In this document: positions 10,930-20,975 of the stretch, one piece after another
Position numbering within the stretch: position 1 is the stretch's first letter
Layout of the letters: each line of letters opens with the position of its first letter
Origin: Haematobia irritans
Lineage: Eukaryota; Arthropoda; Insecta; Diptera; Muscidae
DNA length: 64,000 nucleotides
Direction of reading: 5' to 3'
Assembly: GCF_050003625.1 (NCBI RefSeq)
Contig: NC_134400.1
Span: 66,854,126 to 66,918,125, forward strand
Position numbers and translations under genes: made by a program
Notes under the pieces: model-generated
The model's input: only the letters and a program-made list of their open reading frames with translations
Databases searched by the model: none
What the model was told of the DNA's origin: nothing

Positions 10930-11325
10930 CCAAATTTTATTTTTTGTCATTACAGAGCAGCAAGTACCCAGTCAAAGCGCAATTCCGATGTATATCGTTG
11001 CATGCTGTGTAAGCGATATCACAGCATACGTGTATGCCCAAGATTCATCAAAATGCAACCGGTAGAGAGATGTCGAACAGTGCGTCAGCTTAAATATTGT
11101 GTCAACTGCTTAGCAAAAAGCCATACTGTTGCCTATTGCAAGTCTAAAAACAAATGCCGCAAATGTCGCAACTGTCATCACACCATGTTGCACCCATCTG
11201 AACCAATGCTTTATACTACCGGGAAAACTACTAAAGCCAAGACCAAGCTTACTAATCGGAGAAAGCTTCAAAATTGCCAACATACCCCAAAACTCAGCAA
11301 ACCGAGCCCAGAGACCAAAAAGGAA
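10930..11325 (+). CDS. BEL 3' accessory ORF with second zinc-finger cluster (interrupted)
   Basis: This frame is open from 10930, after the pol stop, to the non-LTR insertion at 11326. It resumes in the same frame at 15142 and stops at TAA 15169-15171, about 135 codons in all. It encodes RCMLCKRYHSIRVC, then KYCVNCLAKSH...C and CRKCRNCHHTMLH, the layout of BEL Gag zinc fingers but clearly different from this element's own Gag. The first cysteine lies upstream of the only ATG (11002). A polypyrimidine tract and acceptor (ttttttgtcattacag, ending 10955) sit just before it, so a spliced product is plausible. Its position matches env in other retroelements, but there is no signal or membrane segment. 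Function unknown. Confidence 0.5.
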
Positions 11326-11460
11326 CGATCCCACGGCGGCGGGTTCTGTGTACCGGATCGACCCGATGGACCCCATCCATTGGCCAGCGGCTGCCACATC
11401 AGTGTACGTGTTGTTTCGTCCGTCTTTTTGTGTTGGAGAAGGTGCATCCCGGGGAGCCTT

Positions 11461-11664
11461 CTCCGTTTGCTGTTGGTCCGAGCCGGGATAGAGGAGAACC
11501 CCGGACCATGGTATTGTTCAGTCTGCCGAAACCTGATCCACCACCGTTCGGTTTCGGTCAGGTGTAACCGGTGCTTGGAGTGGGTGCACTTCCGGAACTG
11601 CTCCGGCTTAACATCGCTGCGGGAGTATAGTCATACTGACTACGTGGCAGGATGCTGTGCCAGC
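11461..11664 (+). other. 2A-like motif followed by PHD-like zinc finger
   Basis: The residues LRLLLVRAGIEENPGP (11461-11508) fit the 2A ribosome-skipping pattern D-(V/I)-E-x-N-P-G-P except that glycine replaces the aspartate. It is followed at once by WYCSVC...RCNRCLEWVHFRNCSGL, a C-x2-C...C-x2-C-x4-H-x-x-x-C array like a PHD finger. 2A-like motifs are known in APE-type non-LTR elements. If active it would release the upstream leader from the finger-endonuclease-RT protein. Confidence 0.6.
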
Positions 11665-13296
11665 GATAGCAGCAGCGGGTCGTCTGACTATGCGACTCTC
11701 CCGTACAACAATATACTCCGCCGCAGCATATCACACCCAATATTGGTGTTCCAGTTCCGGATAGTGCATCGTTTTTGCAATTTAATTGCAACGGTCTCCG
11801 GGGTAAGATTAGCGAGATCGTGGACTTTATGAATCGGAAAAGGATAAGGGTCGCGGCGATCCAGGAAACAAAGCTGAATTCCACCTGCAGCCTACGCCAT
11901 TGTGACGGATACAATGTGCTTCGAAAGGATCGCACGAGAAGTGGAGGTGGTGGCCTGGCTTTCATATTACACCGTTCCGTGCAGTATAGACCTATCCCGC
12001 TTGTGCCAGACACTAGTGACCCGTATATGGAATGTATGGGGGTAGCAGTTAAGTTTGGGTTGCCGAGATAGAGCTATACAATGTGTATATACCGCCGGTT
12101 GGTAGCTGTGCTCCAGGTTATAGCCCAAACATTGAGTGGCTGTTGTGCGGGCATAACCGATTGGTTCTAGGAGACTTTAATGCACACCATGAACTTTGGC
12201 ATTCTCTCCTAGGTAATGACCAGAGAGGCATAGCTTTGGCAGAGCAGATAGATGACTCCACATTTTACACGGTGAACGAAGAGGCCCCCACGAGGATTAT
12301 GGGTGACTGCAGCAGTTCGCCAGATTTATCTTTAGCGTCGCCTGGTCTGATAAATGACGTCTCCTGGCAACCCGTCATTTCATTGGGATCGGACCACCTC
12401 CCCATAATTCTCACCAACAACCGACCCTCCGATTTCATAACCTCTGAACGCCGGACGTTTATTAATCAAAAGAAAGCCAACTGGGAAGGCTTCAGAGATT
12501 ACACCGATCGCCGCTTCAGTGAGCTCCCGTCCCCCTCTCATGTTTATGTTGCCCAGCGGGCGTTCCGGGATATCATCAACGCAGCAGCTGCTCGCTTCAT
12601 ACCCGCTGGTCGAATTGGCCAAGTGAGGCCCTACTTCCCAGCCGAAGCGGCGGGACTCGCAGACGAGCGTGATGAACGCCGTCGTGCTAATCCTGCTGAT
12701 CCTAGAATCAGAGAACTAAATCTAGAGATTAGTAAGATAGTCGACGAGCACAAGCGGAACACTTGGTTAGAGCACCTGAAGCAATGTAACTTAGGCACAG
12801 GGACTGGTAAATTGTGGTCAACAGTTAGAGCCCTCTCGAACCCCGCTACAAGGGATGATGGGATTTCAGTCACCTTTGGCGACGTGACTGTGACTGATCC
12901 GAAGAGATGCGCCAAATACTTCAACCGACAGTTTGTCGAGCATCCCGAGAGTGATAGAGCGAAAAGGAGAGCCACACGTCGTAGACGTGGTCTCCGAGCC
13001 GGCGACACACCACAATTTACCGTAGCCGAAGTTACCAGTGTCATCAACAGCGCGAAACCATCCAAGGCGCTGGGCCCCGACGGAATTTCAATGCTAATGT
13101 TGAAGCATCTGGGAATACTGGGAGTTGAGTACCTGACCAGACTCCTCAATTTGTCCTTAGAATCACTCATTGACCCGATGTCTGGAAGATGGGAAGGGTG
13201 ATTCCACTACTGAAACCAGGCAAAGATTCGAGTAAAGGTGAATCGTACAGACCGATATTCTTCTCTCGCCAAGACACTTGAGGCACTACTCCTCCC

Positions 13297-13620
13297 TAGG
13301 TTAGGTTAGGTTAGGTGGCAGCCCGATGTATCAGGCTCACTTAGACTATTCAGTCCATTGTGATACCACAATGGTGAACTTCTCTCTTATCACTGAGTGC
13401 TGCCCGATTCCATGTTAAGCTCAATGACAAGGGACCTCCTTTTTATAGCCGAGTCCGAACGGCGTTCCACATTGCAGTGAAACCACTTAGGGAAGCTTTG
13501 AAACCCTCAGAAATGTCACCAGCATTACTGAGGTGGGATAATCCACCGCTGAAAAACTTTTTGGTGTTCGGTCGAAGCAGGAATCGAACCCACGACCTTG
13601 TGTATGCAAGGGGGGCATGT
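13297..13620 (-). mobile_element. tRNA-derived SINE, copy 1 (5'-truncated)
   Basis: The reverse complement of the SINE at 62415-62770, from within its tRNA-like head to a tail of aggttaggttaggt (13297-13316). It keeps the B box (ggttcgattcc, on the minus strand) but lacks about 25 bp including the A box. It lies inside the RT of the non-LTR element, between LEALLLP and LENFPAAHHQHGF. No clear TSD. Confidence 0.85.
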
Positions 13621-15141
13621 TGGAGAATTTTCCAGCTGCCCACCATCAACATGGATTCCGTAAGGTACACAGTACGACGACAGCCTTACATGCCATTTCG
13701 ACACATATCAATAAGGGACTTAATCAGCCCAGGCCGTGTCATAGGACGGTCCTCGTGTCGCTTGACCTATCGAAAGCATTCGATACGGTCAACCATGCCA
13801 AATTATTTGAGGACATCGAGAATACGTCCCTACCGGCAGGAGTGAAACGTTGGGTGCTGAATTATATGTGTGGACGCCAGTCGTACTTGGAATTCAGGGA
13901 CAAAAAGTCAAAACCCCGTAGAGTTAAACAGGGAGTTCCCCAGGGTGGGGTGATATCTCCGGCGCTGTTTAACCTCTACCTGTCCTCGATTCCACGCCCA
14001 CCTGACGGCGTCGAGATTGTATCATATGCTGATGACTGTACAATCTTGACATCTGGGCCCAATGTTGATGACATCTGCGATCGTTTAAATGTCTACTTAG
14101 CTAATCTTACCAGTTATTTCACTGCGAGAAACTTGAGGATATCCCCCACCAAATCCTCAGCCACACTATTCACTACATGGACGGCAGAAGTGCGCAGGCA
14201 GTTGAATATTAGTGTCGATGGCGAAATAATTCCGACCACAAATTACCCCAAGATTCTTGGGGTCACATTCGACAGCCTTTTCAGGTCGTCTGCCCATGCC
14301 ACTGCAATTTGTAATAAGCTCCGTGGTAGAAACAAGGTCCTCATGTCACTTGCCGGCAGTACTTGGGGTGCGGACAAAGAAACCTTGTTAGCTACCTATA
14401 AGGCAATTGGCCGGTCAGTGGTAAACTATGCAGCGCCAGTGTGGACACCGCAGACTAGTGATACGCAGTGGAATAACATACAAACCTGTCAGAACGCTGC
14501 CCTTAGAACTGCGACTGGGTGTCTCCGCAGCACACCCCTGGATCACCTTTATGTGGAGACAAAGATCATCCCTGTGCGAAGACACAACTACATGTTGTCA
14601 AAGCAGTATCTCCTGGGTTGTTATCGCAGTAATCATCCAAACCACCATCTCATGGATGCACAACCACCACCCAGGAACGTAAGGGTTGATATACATAATC
14701 TAGAGCGCGAGATCCAGGCAGGTTTGAACAGGATTCATGAGGATACTGTAGCTGAAGCGGTGAGAAGCTACAAGGTTAATCCTGTTCTCGGAGTCCGTCC
14801 ACCGCCCATAGCACCGGAGGAAAGAGACCTCCCACGGCAGACTAGGGTAGTTTTAGCCCAGTTAAGATCAGGCAAGTGCAGCCGCCTCAATTCCTATTTA
14901 TCAGTGATTGATAGCAGCGTAGCTGACGTATGTCCAATTTGTAACCAAGGGCCACACGACACGCGTCATCTTTTCTCTTGCCCAGCTAAACCAACCCGAC
15001 TTACCGCCAGGTCACTCTGGACGCACCCCACCTTAGTCACAGAGTTCCTCGATCTGGCCACAAGCTGAAGTACCAAAGCGCATAACATAAAAATGGATGA
15101 AATCACAATAAACTGTTACAACAACAACAACCAAAAAGGAA

Positions 15142-15171
15142 GATTCGTGGCAATTTGAAGAAAGCACCTAA
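15142..15171 (+). CDS. BEL accessory ORF, last exon-like piece after the insertion
   Basis: Continues the frame of 10930-11325 beyond the non-LTR insertion: DSWQFEEST then TAA. It shows the accessory ORF was open when the non-LTR element landed. The 3' LTR begins about 120 bp further on. Confidence 0.5.
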   Translation, partial: DSWQFEEST

Positions 15172-15288
15172 CCAATTGGCTACTTCACAACCATTTATAA
15201 ACCAACACATCATATCGGATGCCATTCGTTCCTTAGCGACAGTACTTTGTGCATCCCACCAATCTAGTCAATTTCAAGCCCGGCGCCA

Positions 15289-15901
15289 TGTCTAAACATG
15301 GCTGTTTAGCCTTAGTTATTATATATAGAAATTTGATTGGATTTTAATGAATTTGAATGAATTATGTTAGCTTAAAATGTAACGTAAATACAATTTGAAA
15401 GTCATTGAATTTGAAAACGATATACATATACCAAAACAAGTATCGACAGGAATGTCAAAAAATCGTTAAAACTTCAGAATGTTCTAAAAATAAAAATATA
15501 TGAAGTTGATAGGTTTCTTAGTTAGTGGGAAAGATACAATCTTTCCGTTTGTTGTAAGCCGTGACCCAGGCCACTAGGTGAGAGTTGATCATCTTAAAAT
15601 AAATTGTAAATTGAAATCTGACCCACTTGTGTTTACCTCTACTTGGGTTTACTTATTGTGTTGGGTTACGATACCTCATTGCTCGAGATATCATTTCCTA
15701 ACAATATAACTAAACTCTTCTGCTTGACAGTATTTAACATCCACCAAGTATTTAACATCTCGCTTGTGGGAGCTATCTTTCTCTGGGATTCCAACTACAG
15801 TCCACAAACACAACTACAATCTTGGAGCGTTGTGTCCAGCTCTCTATACTGTCCACCATCGGTGCTCATTAGACCCTGCTCCATCCCCCCATTTTTATTC
15901 A
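15289..15901 (+). repeat. 3' LTR of BEL element (613 bp)
   Basis: Same sequence as 3704-4312, from TGTCTAAACATGG to TTTTTATTCA. It is followed by TCCAC, the right copy of the target duplication. The few differences from the 5' LTR suggest moderate age. Confidence 0.9.
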
Positions 15902-15907
15902 TCCACC

Positions 15908-18016
15908 TTAAAGCGGGAAAAGCCTCTCACTCGAGGGCGAAGGATTTCCGACCAATCAGCTTATCCTCATTCCTACTTAAGACTCTGGAGAGGATGATAG
16001 ATATTTATCTTAGAACTAGCATCGATTCAAGTTTGCTGTCGAAACGACAACATGCATACTCGAAGGGCAGGTCTACTGAGACCGCATTACATGAACTAGT
16101 CAGCTTTATTGAAAGCTCACTATCTGTCAAAGAATACACAATCGTGGCGTTTCTAGACATCGAAGGGGCGTTCAATAACGTCCATCCGAGCTCAATATTA
16201 AATGGACTGACAACTCTGAATGTTGATCCAGATATACTTAGGCTGTTAGACGAACTTCTAAGAGACGCATTTCAGCCACACTAGGACAAGCAAACATACA
16301 ATGGTATGTGAACAGAGGCACTCCCCAAGGAGGAGTTCTATCACCTCTTCTTTGGAATGTTGCTATAAACGACCTTCTGGTTTCCCTAGAAAAAGAAAGG
16401 ATACAAGTGGTGGCATACGCAGATGATGTGGCGCTAGCAGTCAGGGGAAAATTCCCATCAACAGTTAGAGACATTATACAGAGAGCCTTCCGGATGACTG
16501 AGAAATGGGCGAAAGATAATGGTCTTGGGGTAAATCCTGCAAAGACAGAACTAGTCATGTACTGCAAAGATCGCAAAACTCCCACGGTTAGGCCCATTTC
16601 CTTAGGGGGTATTGAAATTCCCTTTAGTGAGTGTGCAAAATACCTTGGCGTTATTTTGGACAGGAAGCTGAATTTTAAGCTTAATATTGAAGAAAGGGCG
16701 AGGAAAGCAACGGTAGCTTTATACTCGTGCAAAAAGGCAATAGGGAAAAAGTGAGGACTAAACCAAAAATTGTGCATTGGCTATACACGGCAGTGGTTAG
16801 ACCTAACATGCTATATGGTGTTGTAGTCTGGTGGCCGGCACTTCACCAGCCAACAAGTTTAGATAAAGTTCAGCGTATGGCGTGCTTGTGTATCTCAGGT
16901 GCATTCAGCAAGACAGGAACAAATTCCCTTAATGTCATACTGCATCTGTTGCCTTTAGACATTTTGCCAAACAGTCAGCTGCAACAACGGCTGTGCGGTT
17001 GCGCGAGCTATCGCTGTGGCCGGAAAAAAGTTACGGTCACAGTTCGGTCCTCAAAATAATGCCAGATGTGCCTAACGTAGTGGATTACACTTTGGCGTGA
17101 CCACTCTTCGACAATAAGTTTGAGACTCTAATTCCCAACAGTGAGGCGTGGTGTACACGGACCCCGGGGAATAAAAGATATATAGATTTCTACACTGATG
17201 GCTCCAAATTGGATGGCCAAGTGGGTTTCGGAGTATATTCTAAAGATATGGAACTTCGAATAGCGAAAAGATTACCTGATCACTGTAGTGTTTTTCAGGC
17301 TGAAATATTAGCAATAAGAGAAGTGGTGAATTGGCTGAGAAGTAATTGGCATTAATATATACTCAGACAGTCCACCTGCAATAAAATCCTTGGACTCTGT
17401 GTTCCTCAACTCGAAAACGGCCATCGACTGCCGCAAATCTCTCAATGAGATGGCTGAGCAGCACAATATTCACCTAATATGGGTGCCTGGCCACCGGGGA
17501 ACATCGAAGCAGATGAGCTAGCAAGGCTAGGAACTACCTTACATATTTCAGGGGAACTAGAATCTGTTGGTATGCATCTGGCTACCTGCAAGCTCATACT
17601 GCGTGAGAAGGCTGTCATGATGGCAAATGTTCGATGGGAGAATTGCAAGGGTTGTAACGACACCAAGCAAATATGGCCCCATTTAAACTTAAACCGCACA
17701 CTAGATATGCTAGTGTTCTCGAGACGCCAGATATCACTCCTGATATCTGCTATAACGGGTCGCTGCCTGATAGGCGATTTTGCAAAAACTATTGGTGCGA
17801 AGTACATACAATAGTCATTAATTGTATGAGCTGTCATGATGCGGAGGAAAAGGAATCAATAAAACACCTCTTGTGTGAGTGTCCTGCATTTTGTGTAAGG
17901 CGTAAGCAAATTTTAGGGGCATATAGCTTCAGATTACTGGCGGACCTGGAAAACGTTAACTTAAGCAGTCTGCTAATGTTTTTGGAACAATCTGGTTGGT
18001 TCAAAAGCAGAATATA
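15908..18016 (+). pseudogene. LOA-like ORF2, 3' part: RT, RNase H, C-terminal zinc motif
   Basis: RT: RPISLSSFLLKTLERM, EGAFNNVHPSSILNGL (motif A region, with D in FLDIEGAF), a frameshift near 16270, then RGTPQGGVLSPLLWN and VVAYADDVALAV (catalytic YADD). Frameshifts follow near 16750 and 17010. RNase H: YIDFYTDGSKLDGQ near 17185, then IYSDSPPAIKSL and IWVPGHRG. C-terminus: CMSCHDAEEKESIKHLLCEC near 17830. RNase H after the RT fits the LOA and I groups. At least four frame changes show it is dead. Confidence 0.75.
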
Positions 18017-18156
18017 ATCGAGAAGGTTCAGCGGTTAAAACTAGAAGTGTCCATATGTAATAGGTACTTTTAGTTAATGTGGTATCACAATGGACTGAAT
18101 AGTGTAAGTGAGCCTGGATCTTAATCGGGCTGCCACTTTTACCTAACCTAACCTAA
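15908..18156 (+). mobile_element. LOA-like LINE, copy 2, 3' half
   Basis: Resumes the LINE split at 3473. It contains RT, RNase H, the C-terminal motif and the 3' UTR, ending in a short (ACCTA) repeat at 18141-18156. The last 80 bases match the SINE tail. The flank after it (ggtagtgaaata) shows no clear TSD. Confidence 0.85.
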
Positions 18157-19879
18157 GGTAGTGAAATAATAGATTTCCGAAGAAAAATTGTGGATGCTTG
18201 GCTGGCCTGCTCAGTTACCTAATATAAAGCCATGAAATAACCTTTGGAAAGTCAAAAAGTCGAAAAAGTCAGTACTATAGAAGATTAGAGTTATCCAAAT
18301 TTGAGTATGATCGGTTGATAAATATGGGAGCTATATCTAAATCTTAACCCGAATCGACCCAGAACTTTTTTTTTTTAATTTTTCGGAATATTTCATAGGG
18401 CATTTATGTAGGTCCTAGGGATTATAAATCAATTTTTTTTTTTCATTTTGCCCTTTCAGATCGAAAGATATAGGGTGTGACCATATGGTCACATTGGGTA
18501 CGATTTGTGTTCGTACAACACGAAAAAAATCGAGTTATTTTACATGTGACCATATGGTAACACTGGGCTGATTCGGATTAATCGATTTCAATGAAATTTT
18601 GCGGACTTAAAGAATGGTGAATTATATTACCTTATGCTCTACACACTATCCTCGATTGTTCTAAATTTGTATCGATTAGAGGGAATTTCGATTTCTTCAA
18701 GTATCATAATACTTCTCGCTACTAAAAACATTAATCTCTAGAAATCTCTTACGAAATTTATAATTGAAATAAATTGATATTTATTAATATATTTGATTAT
18801 ATTGTTAAATTGTTTTTCATTCCTTGATATTGTTACCATAGATATAGAAAAAAGGAAAATACGTTGTTAATTACATGGATTGAATATCAATATTTTCTCT
18901 CGATACTGTATCAGCATTTCACTTCATCACTCACACCCAGCCTTGGTTCTGAAGCATCAAAAGCTGGCATCGTTCTATAACAGATCAATAGGAGTTTTTC
19001 CGTGAACGGGATCCCGGGAAATTGCTATTTTTCGCTACCGTTTTCCCGGGAGTGAAGTGCGGGAATACCCGGGACATTTTATTTACAATATTTTATATAT
19101 AATAGAGGGTTTTATATGGCAAATGACAGTTGAAATCTAGTTAAAGTGGAATTTGAAAGTGTAATGTGAATAACTATGGTACCAAGTCGTAGTAGTTGTG
19201 GAACATACATAGTCGTAGGTTCCAATCCAGAATCCAACGGGCTCTAAATTGTTAAAAAGAAGTTTGCACTTCCTAATTTATGATTGTCATATTTCTGTAA
19301 ACCGACATTCCGATAGACTGGTAGACTGAGTAAACCTTTAAAACCCCACGTCGGCAATTGCATAATTTCAAAATTTCATAATTATTGCAAGGATGTTTTT
19401 TATGGAATACGAAAATTCCAACCTTTTCTAAGATAGTTACTTTAATTTCAAATTTATACCTTATATACATTAGTCTTCAAATCTATTAAAATTGGTTTAA
19501 AGCCGTTATTTATAGGGCATACGACAACTGAAATCAAGTTAAACATTCTAGATTGAAGCTGATTAATTTGCCTACTCTTAGGAGCCGACGGACGATGTTG
19601 AGCTCCATGATGACGTATAGGTTAGTTAGTGGGGATTCCATGCTCGGAATTGATATTTAGGATTAGGATAAATGTTCCTTTTATGGCATCTAGGAATTAC
19701 CAGTTTCTTTACATTGATTTCTGTGGAGCCTATTCGTAGGATGTGCATTATTTTTAATTCAATCTATCATCTAGTTGACACTAACCTTAGTATTGATATT
19801 ATGAAGTCTAGAATTTTAGCATATTTGGATAACTAATACATTAGTTTTATCGAATAACCTAATATTTGATCTTGTGTTT
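18157..19879. other. AT-rich spacer without recognised genes
   Basis: No convincing ORF. It contains T runs near 18367 and 18430, a perfect 16-bp palindrome GTGACCATATGGTCAC near 18476 with a partial second copy near 18544, and a CCCGGGA-rich block near 19005-19075 also seen near 24730. The segment around 18300-18340 (gggagctatatctaaatctt) looks like a common calyptrate dispersed repeat; that is from memory. Confidence 0.5.
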
Positions 19880-19893
19880 TAATATACCCGGCT

Positions 19894-20975
19894 AGTCGAC
19901 CTGTAGACGGGTCCACAGGTGGCGACACTTTGACAAGTCGTACTTTTTCTAAGGTAACGACATCAAAAGGAGGTAATCCCTCACGAAAGAGATTCAAGGA
20001 ACGCAGAATAGCTTTGTTTATCCTAAAGAAGTTAGGATCAGTCGACCCAAGCACGCTGTCGGCTAAACAAAGCGATTCCTTAAAATGGGCTCAAGGAATT
20101 CTTGAGGCTGGAAAAATGGAACGATCACCGCATGAGCTGCCATCGTCCAAAAGGGATCAAAGATCGTTTGCCTCAGTTGCTAAAGACAGCCTTGTGTTCC
20201 AAAGCAAAAATGGGGGGAAATTGAGAATGCTCTGTCTGTCGTCTACTCACAAGTGCTGGAAAAGTTTCCCGGTCCAGATCCTCGACACCAAGAGGCTTGT
20301 TGGTATCAAGGACGATTTAAGCTAGTCGCATTTGAGGACCATAGGTCTATAGAATGTTTTAAAGCTGCTCTGATACTAATTGGTGAAGTTTGGGAAGGAG
20401 CTGCTCTAGAGTTAGTCGAGAAGAAAGACATACCGGCTAGACCTAGAGCACATGCGTGGATACCTGCAAACCCTTCTGACCCTGAATCTATTTTAAATAG
20501 ACTGAAACGATGCAATCCAGATCTTCCAACAGCTGATTGGAAGGTTGGCCGTTTGGATGAAGTGGATGGACCAAGACGGCATGCAGTGTTTATATTGAAC
20601 ACTCAGTCTTTGCCACATCTAGCAAAGTCTCAGGGCCGTGTATGTTATGGCTTTCATTATATACAAATGAAGGTATATAAAAACGATCAGCTAAAGGATT
20701 CAGAAATGGACAAGCCTCTGTCTGAATCAGAAGAAAGCGGATCCTCTTGCGAAGTCGAGGGAGATACCAAAATTGAAGACATGGATAGACACCGTATGCG
20801 AGAGGAGGTTTCTATTGCCTCAGAACTCACCAAAGTTGAACCTATGGTTATTGCGAGAGTCACCGAGATCTCTGAAGAGGACATTATTGATGACTCGATT
20901 GAAGCGGCTGATGTGACGGTTGTTGAAAATCTCGATGGTCCTACGGATCCTCCAGATAAATCTTCATCATTGTAA
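19894..20975 (+). pseudogene. LOA-like ORF1, copy 3
   Basis: Open at the 5' end, where copies 2 and 4 carry TGA; here the codon is CGA. It reads through KVTTSKGGNPSRKRFKERR and LKKLGSVDPSTLSAKQSD. A deletion near 20200 shifts the frame; the DUF4780-like part continues at 20253-20975 (EVWEGAALELVEKK, ADWKVGRLDEVDG) and ends in an acidic, serine-rich tail at TAA 20973-20975. ORF2 starts inside it at 20935. The best-preserved ORF1 C-terminus in the window. Confidence 0.7.

Larger units (their letters stand above)
11445..15068 (+). pseudogene. Endonuclease-reverse transcriptase ORF of the nested non-LTR element
   Basis: The reading shifts between three blocks. 11445-11832: leucine-rich leader, 2A-like motif and finger. 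11775-12071 then 12083-13201: APE endonuclease (QFNCNGLRGKISE, IQETKLNS, VLGDFNAHHELW, SDHLPIIL) with a frameshift near 12070; the RT starts at SKALGPDGISMLML. A SINE interrupts at 13297. 13617-15068: RT with HQHGF, DLSKAFDTVNH (motif A), QGVPQGGVISPALFN and YADDCTIL (catalytic), then the thumb and a C-terminal CPICNQGPHDTRHLFSC motif. Catalytic residues are intact. The frameshift and SINE make it inactive. Confidence 0.85.
11326..15129 (+). mobile_element. APE-type non-LTR retrotransposon with 2A-like motif
   Basis: Bounded by a perfect 12-bp TSD, accaaaaaggaa (11314-11325 and 15130-15141). The ORF has a 2A-like motif, a PHD-like finger, an endonuclease, an RT and a C-terminal CCHC-like motif. 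It ends with AATAAA near 15107 and an ACA-repeat tail. It sits in the accessory ORF of the BEL element and holds a SINE at 13297-13620. The clade (CR1/L2 or I/Ingi-like) is uncertain. Confidence 0.9.
3704..15901 (+). mobile_element. BEL/Pao LTR retrotransposon with nested insertions
   Basis: Two near-identical LTRs (TG...CA) bound a gag-pol region typical of BEL/Pao: a DUF1759-like Gag with paired zinc fingers, protease, RT with YVDD, RNase H, integrase and a DUF5641-like C-terminus. Flanks are CCCAC (3699-3703) and TCCAC (15902-15906), a 5-bp TSD with one change. Two later insertions sit inside (7281-8639 and 11326-15129). Without them the element is about 7.0 kb, normal for the group. Several stops and frameshifts show it is dead. 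Confidence 0.9.

Noticed and set aside
11558..12013. 151-residue minus-strand ORF
   Set aside because: Shadow of the non-LTR endonuclease frame on the plus strand.
12631..13170. 179-residue minus-strand ORF
   Set aside because: Shadow of the same non-LTR element's coding strand.
13297..13316. Telomere repeat (TTAGG)n
   Set aside because: It is the short tail of a SINE, interior to another element.
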